Part shown: piece by piece, positions 41,384-51,470 of the stretch
How the letters are laid out: every line of letters begins with the position of its first letter
Position numbering within the stretch: position 1 is the stretch's first letter
Assembly: GCF_014268785.2 (NCBI RefSeq)
Contig: NZ_JABWRD020000002.1
Span: 784,001-848,000, forward strand
DNA length: 64,000 nucleotides
Source: Pseudomonas shirazensis
GTDB lineage: Bacteria > Pseudomonadota > Gammaproteobacteria > Pseudomonadales > Pseudomonadaceae
Direction of reading: 5' to 3'
The notes under the pieces: model-generated
What the model saw: the letters and a program-made list of their open reading frames with translations, nothing else
Databases searched by the model: none
Told to the model about the DNA's origin: nothing
Program-made: the position numbers and the translations under genes

Positions 41384-42635
41384 CATTCAATAGCCCGTAC
41401 AGCAGCCCTGCCAGCATCAATGCCGGCAGGGTTGCGCCGAACTGCGGGGCCAGATTGGCAATGCCATGATAGGCCGCGACGCCCAGCGCCCAGGCCAGCA
41501 GCGCCTGCCAGTGCAAGCCCTCGACACGGGTAGGCAGCTGGCGCCGGCGGATCACGAAGTGATCCATCAGCACCACGCCGAACAGCGGCGCGAATACCGA
41601 ACCGATCAACAGCAGGAAGTTCTCGTACTGGGCCAGCGGCGCCAGGCAGGCGATCAGCGTGCACAGCAGGCCGATCGCCAGGGCCAGGTGTTCGACCTTG
41701 ATCGGCAGCAGCAAGCCGGTGGAGACCGCGCCGGAATGGATATCGGCAAAAGCGTTCTCGGTCTCATCCAGCAGAATCAACAACAGCGGAATACCCAAGC
41801 CGGCGCCGGCCAGCGCCAGCAGCAGGGCATTGGCCTCACCGCTTGGCGCAAAGGCCAGGGTGTAGGCAACGCCAAGGCTCATCAGCCAGGCATTACCAAG
41901 CAGATAACCGAGCACGGTGCCACTGAACACGCGGCCCGCATGCTGGGCGAAGCGCGAATAGTCGGCAATCAACGGCAACCACGACAGCGGCATGGCGATG
42001 ACGATGTCAAAACCCACCGCCAGCGACATCGAGCCATCGCCCGCACGCTGCCAGATAGCGCTCAGATCGGCCTTGGCAAACAGGTTCCAGGTCAGCCACA
42101 GGCAGGCGCCGATCAATAGCCAGATACCCCACTTGCGCAAGATCTTGCGCACGAAGGTCAGCGGGCCGCAGATTGCCAGCAGCGTTGCCAACGCGCCAAA
42201 GCACAGCGTCCACAGCAGCGGGCTGGTCCAGGCACTATCGGCTCCGAACGCCCGCGCGCCGAGCAGGCTGGCGGCGTCGCGCATGACGATGATTTCAAAC
42301 GAGCCCCAGCCAATCAGCTGGAGCAGGTTGAGCACTGCCGGCAGGCGCACGCCGTGCCGGCCAAGGCTCAAGCGCAAGGTGCCCATGGCCGACAGGCCGG
42401 TGTCACTGCCGATCACCCCGGCGGCAGCCAGCAGCAGCACGCCAACCGCAGTGCCGAGCACGATTGCCAGTATCGCGCCGGCCAGACCCAGACCGGGCGC
42501 GAGCATGGCGCCGACCTGCAGCACCATCAAGCCAGTGCCAAGGGAGAACCACAGGACAAACAGGTCCCGCCCGCCAAACAGGCGCTGGCTGGCGGGAATC
42601 GGCTGATCGGGAGAAAAGTTGCTGGAGCTGGACAT
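41352..42635 (-). CDS. cytX: Hydroxymethylpyrimidine/thiamine-precursor transporter, CytX-type NCS1 permease
   Basis: A 427-residue inner-membrane permease of the NCS1 (cytosine/purine) family with about 12 helices. Family members beside thiamine genes (CytX) import hydroxymethylpyrimidine; here it lies 67 bases downstream of thiC on the same strand, under the same riboswitch. This context is the main reason for the call. The ATG at 42635 begins MSSSSNFSPDQPIP. It could alternatively import another nucleobase. Confidence 0.82.
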   Translation of the reverse strand: MSSSSNFSPDQPIPASQRLFGGRDLFVLWFSLGTGLMVLQVGAMLAPGLGLAGAILAIVLGTAVGVLLLAAAGVIGSDTGLSAMGTLRLSLGRHGVRLPAVLNLLQLIGWGSFEIIVMRDAASLLGARAFGADSAWTSPLLWTLCFGALATLLAICGPLTFVRKILRKWGIWLLIGACLWLTWNLFAKADLSAIWQRAGDGSMSLAVGFDIVIAMPLSWLPLIADYSRFAQHAGRVFSGTVLGYLLGNAWLMSLGVAYTLAFAPSGEANALLLALAGAGLGIPLLLILLDETENAFADIHSGAVSTGLLLPIKVEHLALAIGLLCTLIACLAPLAQYENFLLLIGSVFAPLFGVVLMDHFVIRRRQLPTRVEGLHWQALLAWALGVAAYHGIANLAPQFGATLPALMLAGLLYGLLNVSRGRETAQA

Positions 42636-42676
42636 GGTTGGCGCTCGGCGAAGAATTATTGTTGGGTACTCAAGTT

Positions 42677-42695
42677 GGGGCCGCAAAGCGGCCCC
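42677..42695. terminator. GC hairpin between thiC and cytX
   Basis: GGGGCCGC / GCGGCCCC with loop AAA lies in the thiC-cytX gap. There is no T tract, so it may be a stability element or partial terminator rather than a full stop. Confidence 0.4.
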
Positions 42696-42702
42696 AGTTG
42701 CA

Positions 42703-44846
<2,144 letters not shown>

Positions 44847-45007
44847 AACATGCGCAGTCTAGACTGGAGTTGCGCGCAAAGCCAAGGGTGCTTGCAGCGC
44901 GGCGATCAAAGGCGCCAATCAGCGATTGTTGCCGGCCGTGCGCAGCCTTACACTGGCGCACCGATACTCAACGGTTCAGTAATTAAAACTCGTACAAGGA
45001 TTGCCCT

Positions 45008-46444
45008 ATGCTGCGCAAACTTTCACTGGCGGTTGCCGTGTCTTGTGCGTCCAACGGAGTGGTCTGGGCGGCTGATCTGCCCGCGCCAGTGAAGACCGAC
45101 CTGATCAGCGTTTATCAGGAAGCGGCCAGCAACAACGCCGACCTTGCCGCTGCCCGCGCCGACTATGGCGCACGCCGCGAAATCGTGCCGCAGGCCCGCG
45201 CCGGGCTGCTGCCGAACCTGTCGGCGGGTGCCGAAATGATGAACACCCGCACCAAGCTCGACGAGCCGGCGATCACCTCCAATCGCAGCGGCAATTCGTG
45301 GAGCGCGACCCTGTCGCAGCCGATCTTCCGCGCCGATCGCTGGTTCCAGTTGCAAGCCGCCGAAGCGGTCAACGAGCAGGCGGCGCTGGAGCTGTCGGCC
45401 AACGAGCAGAACCTGATTCTGCAGACCGCCGAGAACTATTTCTCGGTACTGCGGGCGCAAGACAATCTAGCCTCGACCAAAGCCGAGGAAGCCGCCTTCA
45501 AGCGCCAACTGGATCAATCCAACGAGCGCTTTGACGTCGGCCTGTCGGACAAGACCGACGTGCTCCAGTCGCAGGCCAGCTACGACACGGCGCGGGCCAA
45601 CCGGATCATCGCCGAACGCCAGGTAGCAGATGCCTTCGAGGCATTGGTAACGCTGACCAACCGCGACTATGGCTCATTGCAGGGCGTGGTCCACAGCCTG
45701 CCGATCCAGGTGCCGATGCCCAACGATGCCAAGGCCTGGGTCGAGACCGCGGCACGGCAGAACCTCAACCTGCAGGCGACCAACTACGCTGTCGATGCCG
45801 CCGAAGAAACCTTGCGCCAGCGCAAGGCCGGCCATGCCCCGACGGTCGATGCGGTGGCGCGTTACCAGAAGGGTGACAACGATGCGCTGGGCTTTTCCAA
45901 CCCGGCGCCGCAGCCCGGCGTGCGCTACGGCGGCGACGTCGAACAGACCAGCATCGGCCTGCAGTTGAACATCCCGCTGTACAGCGGCGGCCTGACCAGC
46001 TCGCAAGTGCGCGAGGCCTATCAGCGCTTGAGCCAGAGCGAGCAGCAGCGCGAAAGCCTGCGCCGCCAGGTGGTGGAAAACACCCGCAACCTGCACCGCG
46101 CGGTGAACACCGATGTCGAACAGGTGCAGGCGCGCAAGCAGTCGATCATCTCCAACCAGAGTGCGCTGGAGGCGACCGAAATCGGTTATCAGGTCGGCAC
46201 CCGCAACATCGTCGACGTGCTCGATGCGCAGCGCCAGCTTTACACCTCCGTGCGTGACTACAACAACAGCCGCTACGACTACATTCTGGATAACCTGCGC
46301 CTGAAGCAGGCTGCCGGCACCTTGAGCCCGCAGGACCTGTCCGACCTGGGCCGTTATCTGAAAGCCGATTACAACCCGGACAAGGACTTCCTGCCGCCGG
46401 ATCTGGCAGCAGCGGCGGCGAAGAACTTCGAACGCCGGCCTTGA
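45008..46444 (+). CDS. tolC: TolC-family outer-membrane channel (OpmH-like)
   Basis: A 478-residue outer-membrane efflux channel with a signal peptide (about 1-21, ending VVWA) and the two repeats of alpha-barrel helices typical of TolC. Diagnostic segments are YQEAASNNADLAAARADYGARR near residue 37 and NIPLYSGGLTSSQVREA near residue 320. It would serve as the outer channel for efflux or type I secretion with partners encoded elsewhere. The ATG follows AAGGA. A convergent terminator hairpin lies between it and waaA. Confidence 0.94.
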   Translation: MLRKLSLAVAVSCASNGVVWAADLPAPVKTDLISVYQEAASNNADLAAARADYGARREIVPQARAGLLPNLSAGAEMMNTRTKLDEPAITSNRSGNSWSATLSQPIFRADRWFQLQAAEAVNEQAALELSANEQNLILQTAENYFSVLRAQDNLASTKAEEAAFKRQLDQSNERFDVGLSDKTDVLQSQASYDTARANRIIAERQVADAFEALVTLTNRDYGSLQGVVHSLPIQVPMPNDAKAWVETAARQNLNLQATNYAVDAAEETLRQRKAGHAPTVDAVARYQKGDNDALGFSNPAPQPGVRYGGDVEQTSIGLQLNIPLYSGGLTSSQVREAYQRLSQSEQQRESLRRQVVENTRNLHRAVNTDVEQVQARKQSIISNQSALEATEIGYQVGTRNIVDVLDAQRQLYTSVRDYNNSRYDYILDNLRLKQAAGTLSPQDLSDLGRYLKADYNPDKDFLPPDLAAAAAKNFERRP

Positions 46445-46449
46445 TCTGC

Positions 46450-46482
46450 GACTGCGGCGCCGGGCTCGCCCGCGCCGCAGTC
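46450..46482. terminator. Hairpin terminator shared by tolC and waaA
   Basis: GACTGCGGCGC / GCGCCGCAGTC with an 11-base loop fills the 43-base gap between the converging genes. The T tract is weak on both strands. Confidence 0.6.
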
Positions 46483-46487
46483 AATCG

Positions 46488-47759
46488 CTAGCCCAGCAGC
46501 CGAGCCAGGCCATCCAGCAAGTGCTGCAACGCGCCCTGATTGGCCTGCATCACCGCCCTGCCCGCTTCGCCCATGCGCTTCGCGTCCAACGGCAACTCGA
46601 CCAGCCGCTGCACGGCGGCAGCCAATGCCTGACTGTCGTCAACTGACTGCAACGCGCCGGCATCTTTCAGCATTGCGCTGATATCGAGGAAGTTGAACAC
46701 GTGTGGGCCGCTGATCACCGGCAGGGCCAGCGCAGCCGGCTCCAGCGGGTTGTGGCCGCCTGTTGGCATCAGGCTGCCGCCGACGAAGGCGATATCGGCC
46801 AGCGCATAGAGGAACAGCAACTCGCCCATGGTATCGCCGAGCAGCACCTGGGTTGCGTCGGTGACCAACTCGGCGCTGGAACGGCGCACGGTGGCGAACT
46901 GTTCAGCACACAACGCATGCACGGCGTTGAACCGCTCAGGGTGACGCGGCACCAGAATCAGCAGCGCATCGGCATGCACCTGGAGCAGGCGGCGGTGCGC
47001 CTCCAGCACCTGCGCATCCTCGCCTTCATGGGTGCTGGCTGCGATCCAGACTGGGCGTTGGCTGGCCTGCCATTGCTCGCGCAATTGGCGGGCACGGGGC
47101 AGCAGCTGTTCGTCGAGCTTGAGGTCGAACTTGATCGAGCCGGTCACCTGCACGCATTCAGGCCGCGCGCCGAGGCTGCGAAAGCGCTCGGCTTCGGTTT
47201 CGGTCTGCGCCGCGATCAGGCTCATCTCGGCGAGCATTGGCCGGGTCAGTTTGGCGAAGCGGCCATAGCCGCGCGCCGACCGCGCCGACAAGCGCGCGTT
47301 GGCCAGCGCCACCGGGATGCCGCGCTTGGCGCACTGGTGGATATGGTTGGGCCACAGCTCGGTTTCCATGATCACGCCCAGCCGCGGCCGCACATGGTCG
47401 AGAAAGCGCGCCGCCGCCCAGGGCAGGTCGTACGGCAGGTAGCAATGCTGAATGCGTGGCTCATCGGCAAACAGCGCGCGAATCCGCTCCGAACCGGTAG
47501 GGGTCATGCAGGTCACAGTGATCGGCAGCTCGGGGTAGGCCTTGAGCAATGCGCGCACCATCGGCGCCGCCGCGATGCTCTCGCCGACAGACACTGCATG
47601 CACCCAGATGCCGCCCTGACGCATCGGTGGCAGCTTGATGGCAAAGCGCTCGGCGACGCGTTGGCCGTAGGCCGGCGCCTTGCGCGCACGCAGGAACAGG
47701 CGCAGCGCTACCAGCGGCAGGCCCAGGTGAAACAGCAGGGTATAAAGGGTTCTGTTCAT
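46488..47759 (-). CDS. waaA: 3-deoxy-D-manno-octulosonic acid transferase
   Basis: WaaA adds Kdo residues to lipid IVA, the step that begins LPS core assembly. It has 423 residues: an N-terminal membrane anchor (about 1-20), then a GT-B glycosyltransferase with the acceptor-site GVHAVSVGESIAAAP-like WVHAVSVGES, the conserved METELWPN and the C-terminal sugar-nucleotide loop GGHNPLEPAAL. The ATG at 47759 (MNRTLYTLLFHL) is the family start. A longer frame to 47849 lacks support. Confidence 0.97.
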   Translation of the reverse strand: MNRTLYTLLFHLGLPLVALRLFLRARKAPAYGQRVAERFAIKLPPMRQGGIWVHAVSVGESIAAAPMVRALLKAYPELPITVTCMTPTGSERIRALFADEPRIQHCYLPYDLPWAAARFLDHVRPRLGVIMETELWPNHIHQCAKRGIPVALANARLSARSARGYGRFAKLTRPMLAEMSLIAAQTETEAERFRSLGARPECVQVTGSIKFDLKLDEQLLPRARQLREQWQASQRPVWIAASTHEGEDAQVLEAHRRLLQVHADALLILVPRHPERFNAVHALCAEQFATVRRSSAELVTDATQVLLGDTMGELLFLYALADIAFVGGSLMPTGGHNPLEPAALALPVISGPHVFNFLDISAMLKDAGALQSVDDSQALAAAVQRLVELPLDAKRMGEAGRAVMQANQGALQHLLDGLARLLG

Positions 47760-47892
47760 GGCGGCGCAGTTTACTAGGAACTGCCTGAAAAGGCCTGCCC
47801 ATGTCCGCCCAAGCCATAAAAGCGGCGGACACAGCGTGAAAGCTGCCAAGCGGATCGCCTAGAATGGCCGACAATCAATCGAGGAATGCAGC

Positions 47893-48225
47893 GTGAACGC
47901 ATATGTTTATCTGGCCATCGCCATTTGCGCCGAGGTCGTCGCCACCGCTTCGATGAAGGCGGTCAAAGGCCTCAGTACGCCGCTGCCGCTGTTGCTGATG
48001 ATCGCCGGCTACACCGTGGCGTTCTGGATGCTGACCCTGGTGGTACGCAGCATTCCGGTAGGTATTGCCTACGCCATCTGGTCGGGGCTGGGCATCGTCC
48101 TGATCAGCATCGCCGCTTGGCTCATCTATGGGCAGAAACTGGACCTGCCGGCTGTGCTTGGCATGGCCATGATCGTCGGCGGCGTGGTGGTCATTCAGGT
48201 ATTTTCCAACAGCAGCGGGCACTGA
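47893..48225 (+). CDS. Small multidrug resistance (SMR) transporter
   Basis: A 110-residue inner-membrane protein with four helices, working as a dual-topology dimer. The essential glutamate E14 lies in AICAEVVATASMKA, and GIAYAIWSGLGIV is the helix-3 signature. The family includes quaternary-ammonium exporters (EmrE, SugE types) and guanidinium exporters (Gdx); the motif spread here fits the EmrE-like group but substrate is not proved. The start is GTG at 47893 with GAGGA upstream. Confidence 0.92.
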   Translation: MNAYVYLAIAICAEVVATASMKAVKGLSTPLPLLLMIAGYTVAFWMLTLVVRSIPVGIAYAIWSGLGIVLISIAAWLIYGQKLDLPAVLGMAMIVGGVVVIQVFSNSSGH

Positions 48226-48301
48226 CCGCTGCGTTGCGCGGTCAACGGCAAAGACATCAGCCTGTATACTGCTGGCCTGTCCCTGTCTTTGAGGTGCCCG
48301 C

Positions 48302-49477
48302 ATGCCATCTGCCATTTCCACTGACGTACTGATCGTCGGCGCCGGGGTCGCAGGCCTCTGGCTCAATGCCCGGCTGCAGCGCCTGGGCTATTCGACGGTG
48401 CTGGTGGAACGCGCAAGCCTGGGCGGCGAGCAGACCATCAAGTCGCAGGGGATCATCCACGGCGGCATCAAGTACGCTCTGCACGGCAGCCTGACCGGCG
48501 CCTCCGAGGCGATCGCCGACATGCCGCGGCGCTGGCGCGAGGCGCTGGCAGGCAGCGGCGAGCTGAACCTGGACAAGGTACGCTTGTTGTCCGATGCACA
48601 TTACCTATGGTCGCCGGGCGGCCTGTTTGGCAATGTCACCAGCTTTTTTGCCAGCAAGGCCATGCGCGGCCGGGTCGATCAGGTCAAGGGCGAACAACTG
48701 CCGCCTGCCCTGCAAGACCGCGCCTTCAAAGGCAAGGTCTATCGCCTCGCCGAGCTGGTCATCGACGTGCCCAGCCTGCTCGCCAACCTTGCTGCGCTGG
48801 CCGGTGACAGTTTGCTCGCCGGCGAGCAGATCGAGCCGTTGCGCGAAGGCGATGAACTGGTCGGCCTGCGTGTCGACGGGCGCGAGATTCACGCCCAGCG
48901 CATCGTGCTGAGCGCCGGTGGTGGCACCGCCGAGCTGCTTCAGGCCCTCGGCCTGGACCAACCGGCCATGCAGCGCCGACCGTTGCACATGGTTCTGGCC
49001 AAAGGCCCCAACCTCAAGCCTTTGTACGCGCACTGCCTCGGCGGTGGGCCCAAGCCGCGCATCACGGTCACCACTCATCCCGGCGCGGATGGCCAGTGGG
49101 TTTGGTACCTGGGTGGTGATTTGGCTGAAGCCGATGGCGTTGCCCGCGAGCCAGCGGCGCAAATCGCTGCCGCGCAGAAAGAAGTCGCCAGCCTGTTGCC
49201 ATGGGTAGATCAAAGCCAGCTGCGCTGGGCCACCCTGCGGGTTGATCGAGCCGAGCCAGCGCAGTCTGGCCAAGTGCGGCCGGACAACGCCTTCCTCGCC
49301 GAAGAGCAGCGCCTGCTGGTCGGTTGGCCGACCAAACTGGCGCTGGCGCCGGACTTCGCCGATCACGTGCTGGCCAAGCTCGAACGCGATGGTATTCGCC
49401 CTCAAGCCAAGCCTGACTTGTCCGGCCTGCCCCGGCCTGCGCTCGGCGTACCGGCCTGGGAGCAACTGCTGCCATGA
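48302..49477 (+). CDS. FAD-dependent oxidoreductase (DAO family)
   Basis: A 391-residue protein whose N-terminus VLIVGAGVAGLWLNARLQ is the Rossmann dinucleotide-binding fingerprint (GxGxxG), followed by a conserved SQGIIHGGIKYALHG segment. The C-terminal substrate domain contains WVWYLGGDLAEADG and RVDRAEP. The fold is that of glycine/D-amino-acid and related oxidases, but no substrate can be assigned. The following aldo-keto reductase gene starts inside its stop (ATGA), so the two enzymes are translated together. Confidence 0.85.
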   Translation: MPSAISTDVLIVGAGVAGLWLNARLQRLGYSTVLVERASLGGEQTIKSQGIIHGGIKYALHGSLTGASEAIADMPRRWREALAGSGELNLDKVRLLSDAHYLWSPGGLFGNVTSFFASKAMRGRVDQVKGEQLPPALQDRAFKGKVYRLAELVIDVPSLLANLAALAGDSLLAGEQIEPLREGDELVGLRVDGREIHAQRIVLSAGGGTAELLQALGLDQPAMQRRPLHMVLAKGPNLKPLYAHCLGGGPKPRITVTTHPGADGQWVWYLGGDLAEADGVAREPAAQIAAAQKEVASLLPWVDQSQLRWATLRVDRAEPAQSGQVRPDNAFLAEEQRLLVGWPTKLALAPDFADHVLAKLERDGIRPQAKPDLSGLPRPALGVPAWEQLLP

Positions 49478-50286
49478 GCCTGCCCGATCTGCATGACCTG
49501 CACCGAGCGCTGGGCAGCACTGGCCTGATGGTTTCACCGCTGGGCCTGGGCACGGTCAAGCTGGGCCGTGATCAGGGCGTCAAATACCCCAGCGGGTTCA
49601 CCATCCCAGGCGACGACGAGGCACGCATGCTGCTGGCCCAGGCGCGTGAACTGGGGATCAACCTGATCGATACCGCGCCGGCCTACGGTCGCAGTGAAGA
49701 GCGCCTTGGGCCGCTCCTGCGCGGTCAGCGTGACGAGTGGGTGATCGTCAGCAAGGTCGGTGAAGAGTTCAACGATGGCCAGTCGCACTTCGACTTCTCC
49801 GCCGCGCACACCCGGCGCTCGGTCGAACGTAGCCTCAAGCGTCTTGAAACGGATCGAATCGAGCTGGTGCTGGTCCATTCAGATGGTAATGACCTGGCGA
49901 TCCTCGAGCAGGAAGAGGTCTACCAGACCCTCGCCGCGCTCAAGCAGGAAGGCAAGATTCTCGCTTTTGGCTTGTCTGGCAAGACCGCGGCAGGTGGGCT
50001 CAAGGCGTTGCAGGAGGGTGACTGTGCGATGGTTACCTTCAACCTCAACGAGCAAACCGAACGCCCGGTGCTGGACTACGCCGCCGAGCATGGCAAAGCC
50101 ATTCTGGTGAAGAAAGCCCTGGCCAGCGGGCATGTCTGCCTGGCGCCGGGGGTGGACGCGGTACAGGCCAGCTTCGAGCTGCTGTTTGCCCACCCTGGCG
50201 TGAGCAGTGCTATCGTCGGCACCATCAACCCGCTGCATCTGGCCCATAACGTGGCCACTGTTGCCCGTATCTTGAGGCAGCAATAA
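49474..50286 (+). CDS. Aldo-keto reductase
   Basis: A 270-residue NADPH-dependent oxidoreductase of the TIM-barrel family. The catalytic tetrad is visible as D and Y in DTAPAYGRSEE, K in IVSKVGEE and H in LVLVHSDG. The C-terminal cofactor part shows AIVGTINPLHLAHN. It starts in a four-base overlap with the FAD oxidoreductase, which suggests that both act on one substrate route. The substrate is unknown. Confidence 0.9.
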   Translation: MSLPDLHDLHRALGSTGLMVSPLGLGTVKLGRDQGVKYPSGFTIPGDDEARMLLAQARELGINLIDTAPAYGRSEERLGPLLRGQRDEWVIVSKVGEEFNDGQSHFDFSAAHTRRSVERSLKRLETDRIELVLVHSDGNDLAILEQEEVYQTLAALKQEGKILAFGLSGKTAAGGLKALQEGDCAMVTFNLNEQTERPVLDYAAEHGKAILVKKALASGHVCLAPGVDAVQASFELLFAHPGVSSAIVGTINPLHLAHNVATVARILRQQ

Positions 50287-50325
50287 GGCCGCTGGCACGG
50301 CAACACAAGCGCAAGGAGGAGCCTC

Positions 50326-51288
50326 GTGGCACGTACGCTGATCCGCAAGAACCCGAGCAACTTCAAAACGCTGCCGCTGCATGTCGAAGCCACTGCCGAG
50401 GGCCTGAGTTATCAGACCATCGGCATGCCGCTGAACTTCGCCCAGACCCTGCAACGACGCAAGGCGGTGCAGGTGGCCGACAGCGAGCGCTTCGTGGTTG
50501 AGCTGGCCAACCTGGGCGTGTCGGTGCGGCTGACGCTGCAGTGGCAGAACCGCGAATACTGGGTGCTGGTGCGTCAGCGCCGGCAAGACCGTGGCGATGT
50601 GGTGCTCAAGCTGATTTCCGGCTATGTGCCGGCGCAGGAGCTGAACCTGCCGCTGCATACCGCGATTCAGGAGGTAGCCGAAGAGTGCCTGCTGGAGACG
50701 CCAGAGGGCTGGCTGGGCGGGCGCTTCAACGATACCTGGCTGCCCGCGCCCTACGCGGCGGCGCTGCATTATCGGGAGGCATTGCCGTTTGTGCTGACCT
50801 CACAGGCCACGGCGGCGCGGCCGGTGCAGTCGGGCAACCTGGTGTTGATCGAACAGCCGCGGGCCTATGTACATTTGCCTACAGCGTCGTTGCAGCTGAT
50901 CTATGACTTGCGCTTGCAGGTGCCACGGGAGGCCAAGTCGCTGAGTCTGTTTCATGTGGATGAGCGGCTGGAAGGGGATCAACTGGTGGCGCGGCTTAAT
51001 CGCAAGCGGCCTGATCTGTACTTGATGCCGTTGGTGGATGGGCGGCCTACGGCCGAGCTGTTCACTCTGAAGAAGGACACTTTGGTGCCGGCCAGTACCC
51101 GTGGGATCTGGCTGGCCGAGAGTTTTGCCCGGCAGGAAGGCTGGGTGGTGCGTGACGAGCGAGTGCGCTGGAAGGATTGGCTGCGCCAGCAGGGGCTGGT
51201 GGAGCCTCGGCCGGCTTCACGGTTGCAGCGGCTGACGGGCAAGGCGCGGGCTCTGCTGGCTCGGGCTCGCACATCGCTGCATAAATAA
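50326..51288 (+). CDS. Conserved protein with a degenerate Nudix-like signature
   Basis: A 320-residue cytoplasmic protein, sometimes labelled 'metal ABC transporter ATPase' in Pseudomonas annotation. It has no Walker A, signature or Walker B motif. Residues 99-120 instead run G-x5-E-x9-QEVAEE, close to the Nudix box but with two extra residues and Q in place of R. The strand before it (YWVLVRQRRQDRGDVVLKLISG) also fits the Nudix fold. The C-terminal tail is basic (LTGKARALLARARTSLHK). GTG at 50326 follows AAGGAGGA. The gene precedes hldE in a convergent arrangement. Confidence 0.7.
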   Translation: MARTLIRKNPSNFKTLPLHVEATAEGLSYQTIGMPLNFAQTLQRRKAVQVADSERFVVELANLGVSVRLTLQWQNREYWVLVRQRRQDRGDVVLKLISGYVPAQELNLPLHTAIQEVAEECLLETPEGWLGGRFNDTWLPAPYAAALHYREALPFVLTSQATAARPVQSGNLVLIEQPRAYVHLPTASLQLIYDLRLQVPREAKSLSLFHVDERLEGDQLVARLNRKRPDLYLMPLVDGRPTAELFTLKKDTLVPASTRGIWLAESFARQEGWVVRDERVRWKDWLRQQGLVEPRPASRLQRLTGKARALLARARTSLHK

Positions 51289-51305
51289 ACACACGGACTG
51301 CTTTT

Positions 51306-51420
51306 TGTTGGAGCGGCCTTGTGTCGCCAAAGGCCCGCAAAGCGGGCCAGGCTATTTCGGCGGCGAAGCTGCGATCTGGGGCCGCTACGCGCCCCTTTCG
51401 CGACACAGGCCGCTCCTACA
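51306..51420. repeat. REP pair (BIME-like palindromic repeat), copy B
   Basis: The 115-bp element begins TGTTGGAGCGGCCTTGTGTCG and ends in the reverse complement arm (CGACACAGGCCGCTCCTACA). It shares the internal CGGCGGCGAAGCTG segment and GGGGCCGC arm with the other copies, but one small hairpin differs (CCCGCAAAGCGGG). It lies between converging genes. Confidence 0.88.
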
Positions 51421-51444
51421 GAGGGTTGCGTCATGCCAGGAATG

Positions 51445-51470
51445 AAAAGGGCCGCTAAGCGGCCCTTTTT
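51445..51470 (-). terminator. Intrinsic terminator of hldE
   Basis: AAAAGGGCCGCT / AGCGGCCCTTTTT form a perfect stem with A and T runs on both sides, so it works on either strand. It touches the last base of the hldE stop codon. Confidence 0.92.

Noticed and set aside
50326..51288. ATPase of a metal ABC transporter
   Set aside because: No Walker A, Walker B or signature motif is present, so this common database label is not supported.
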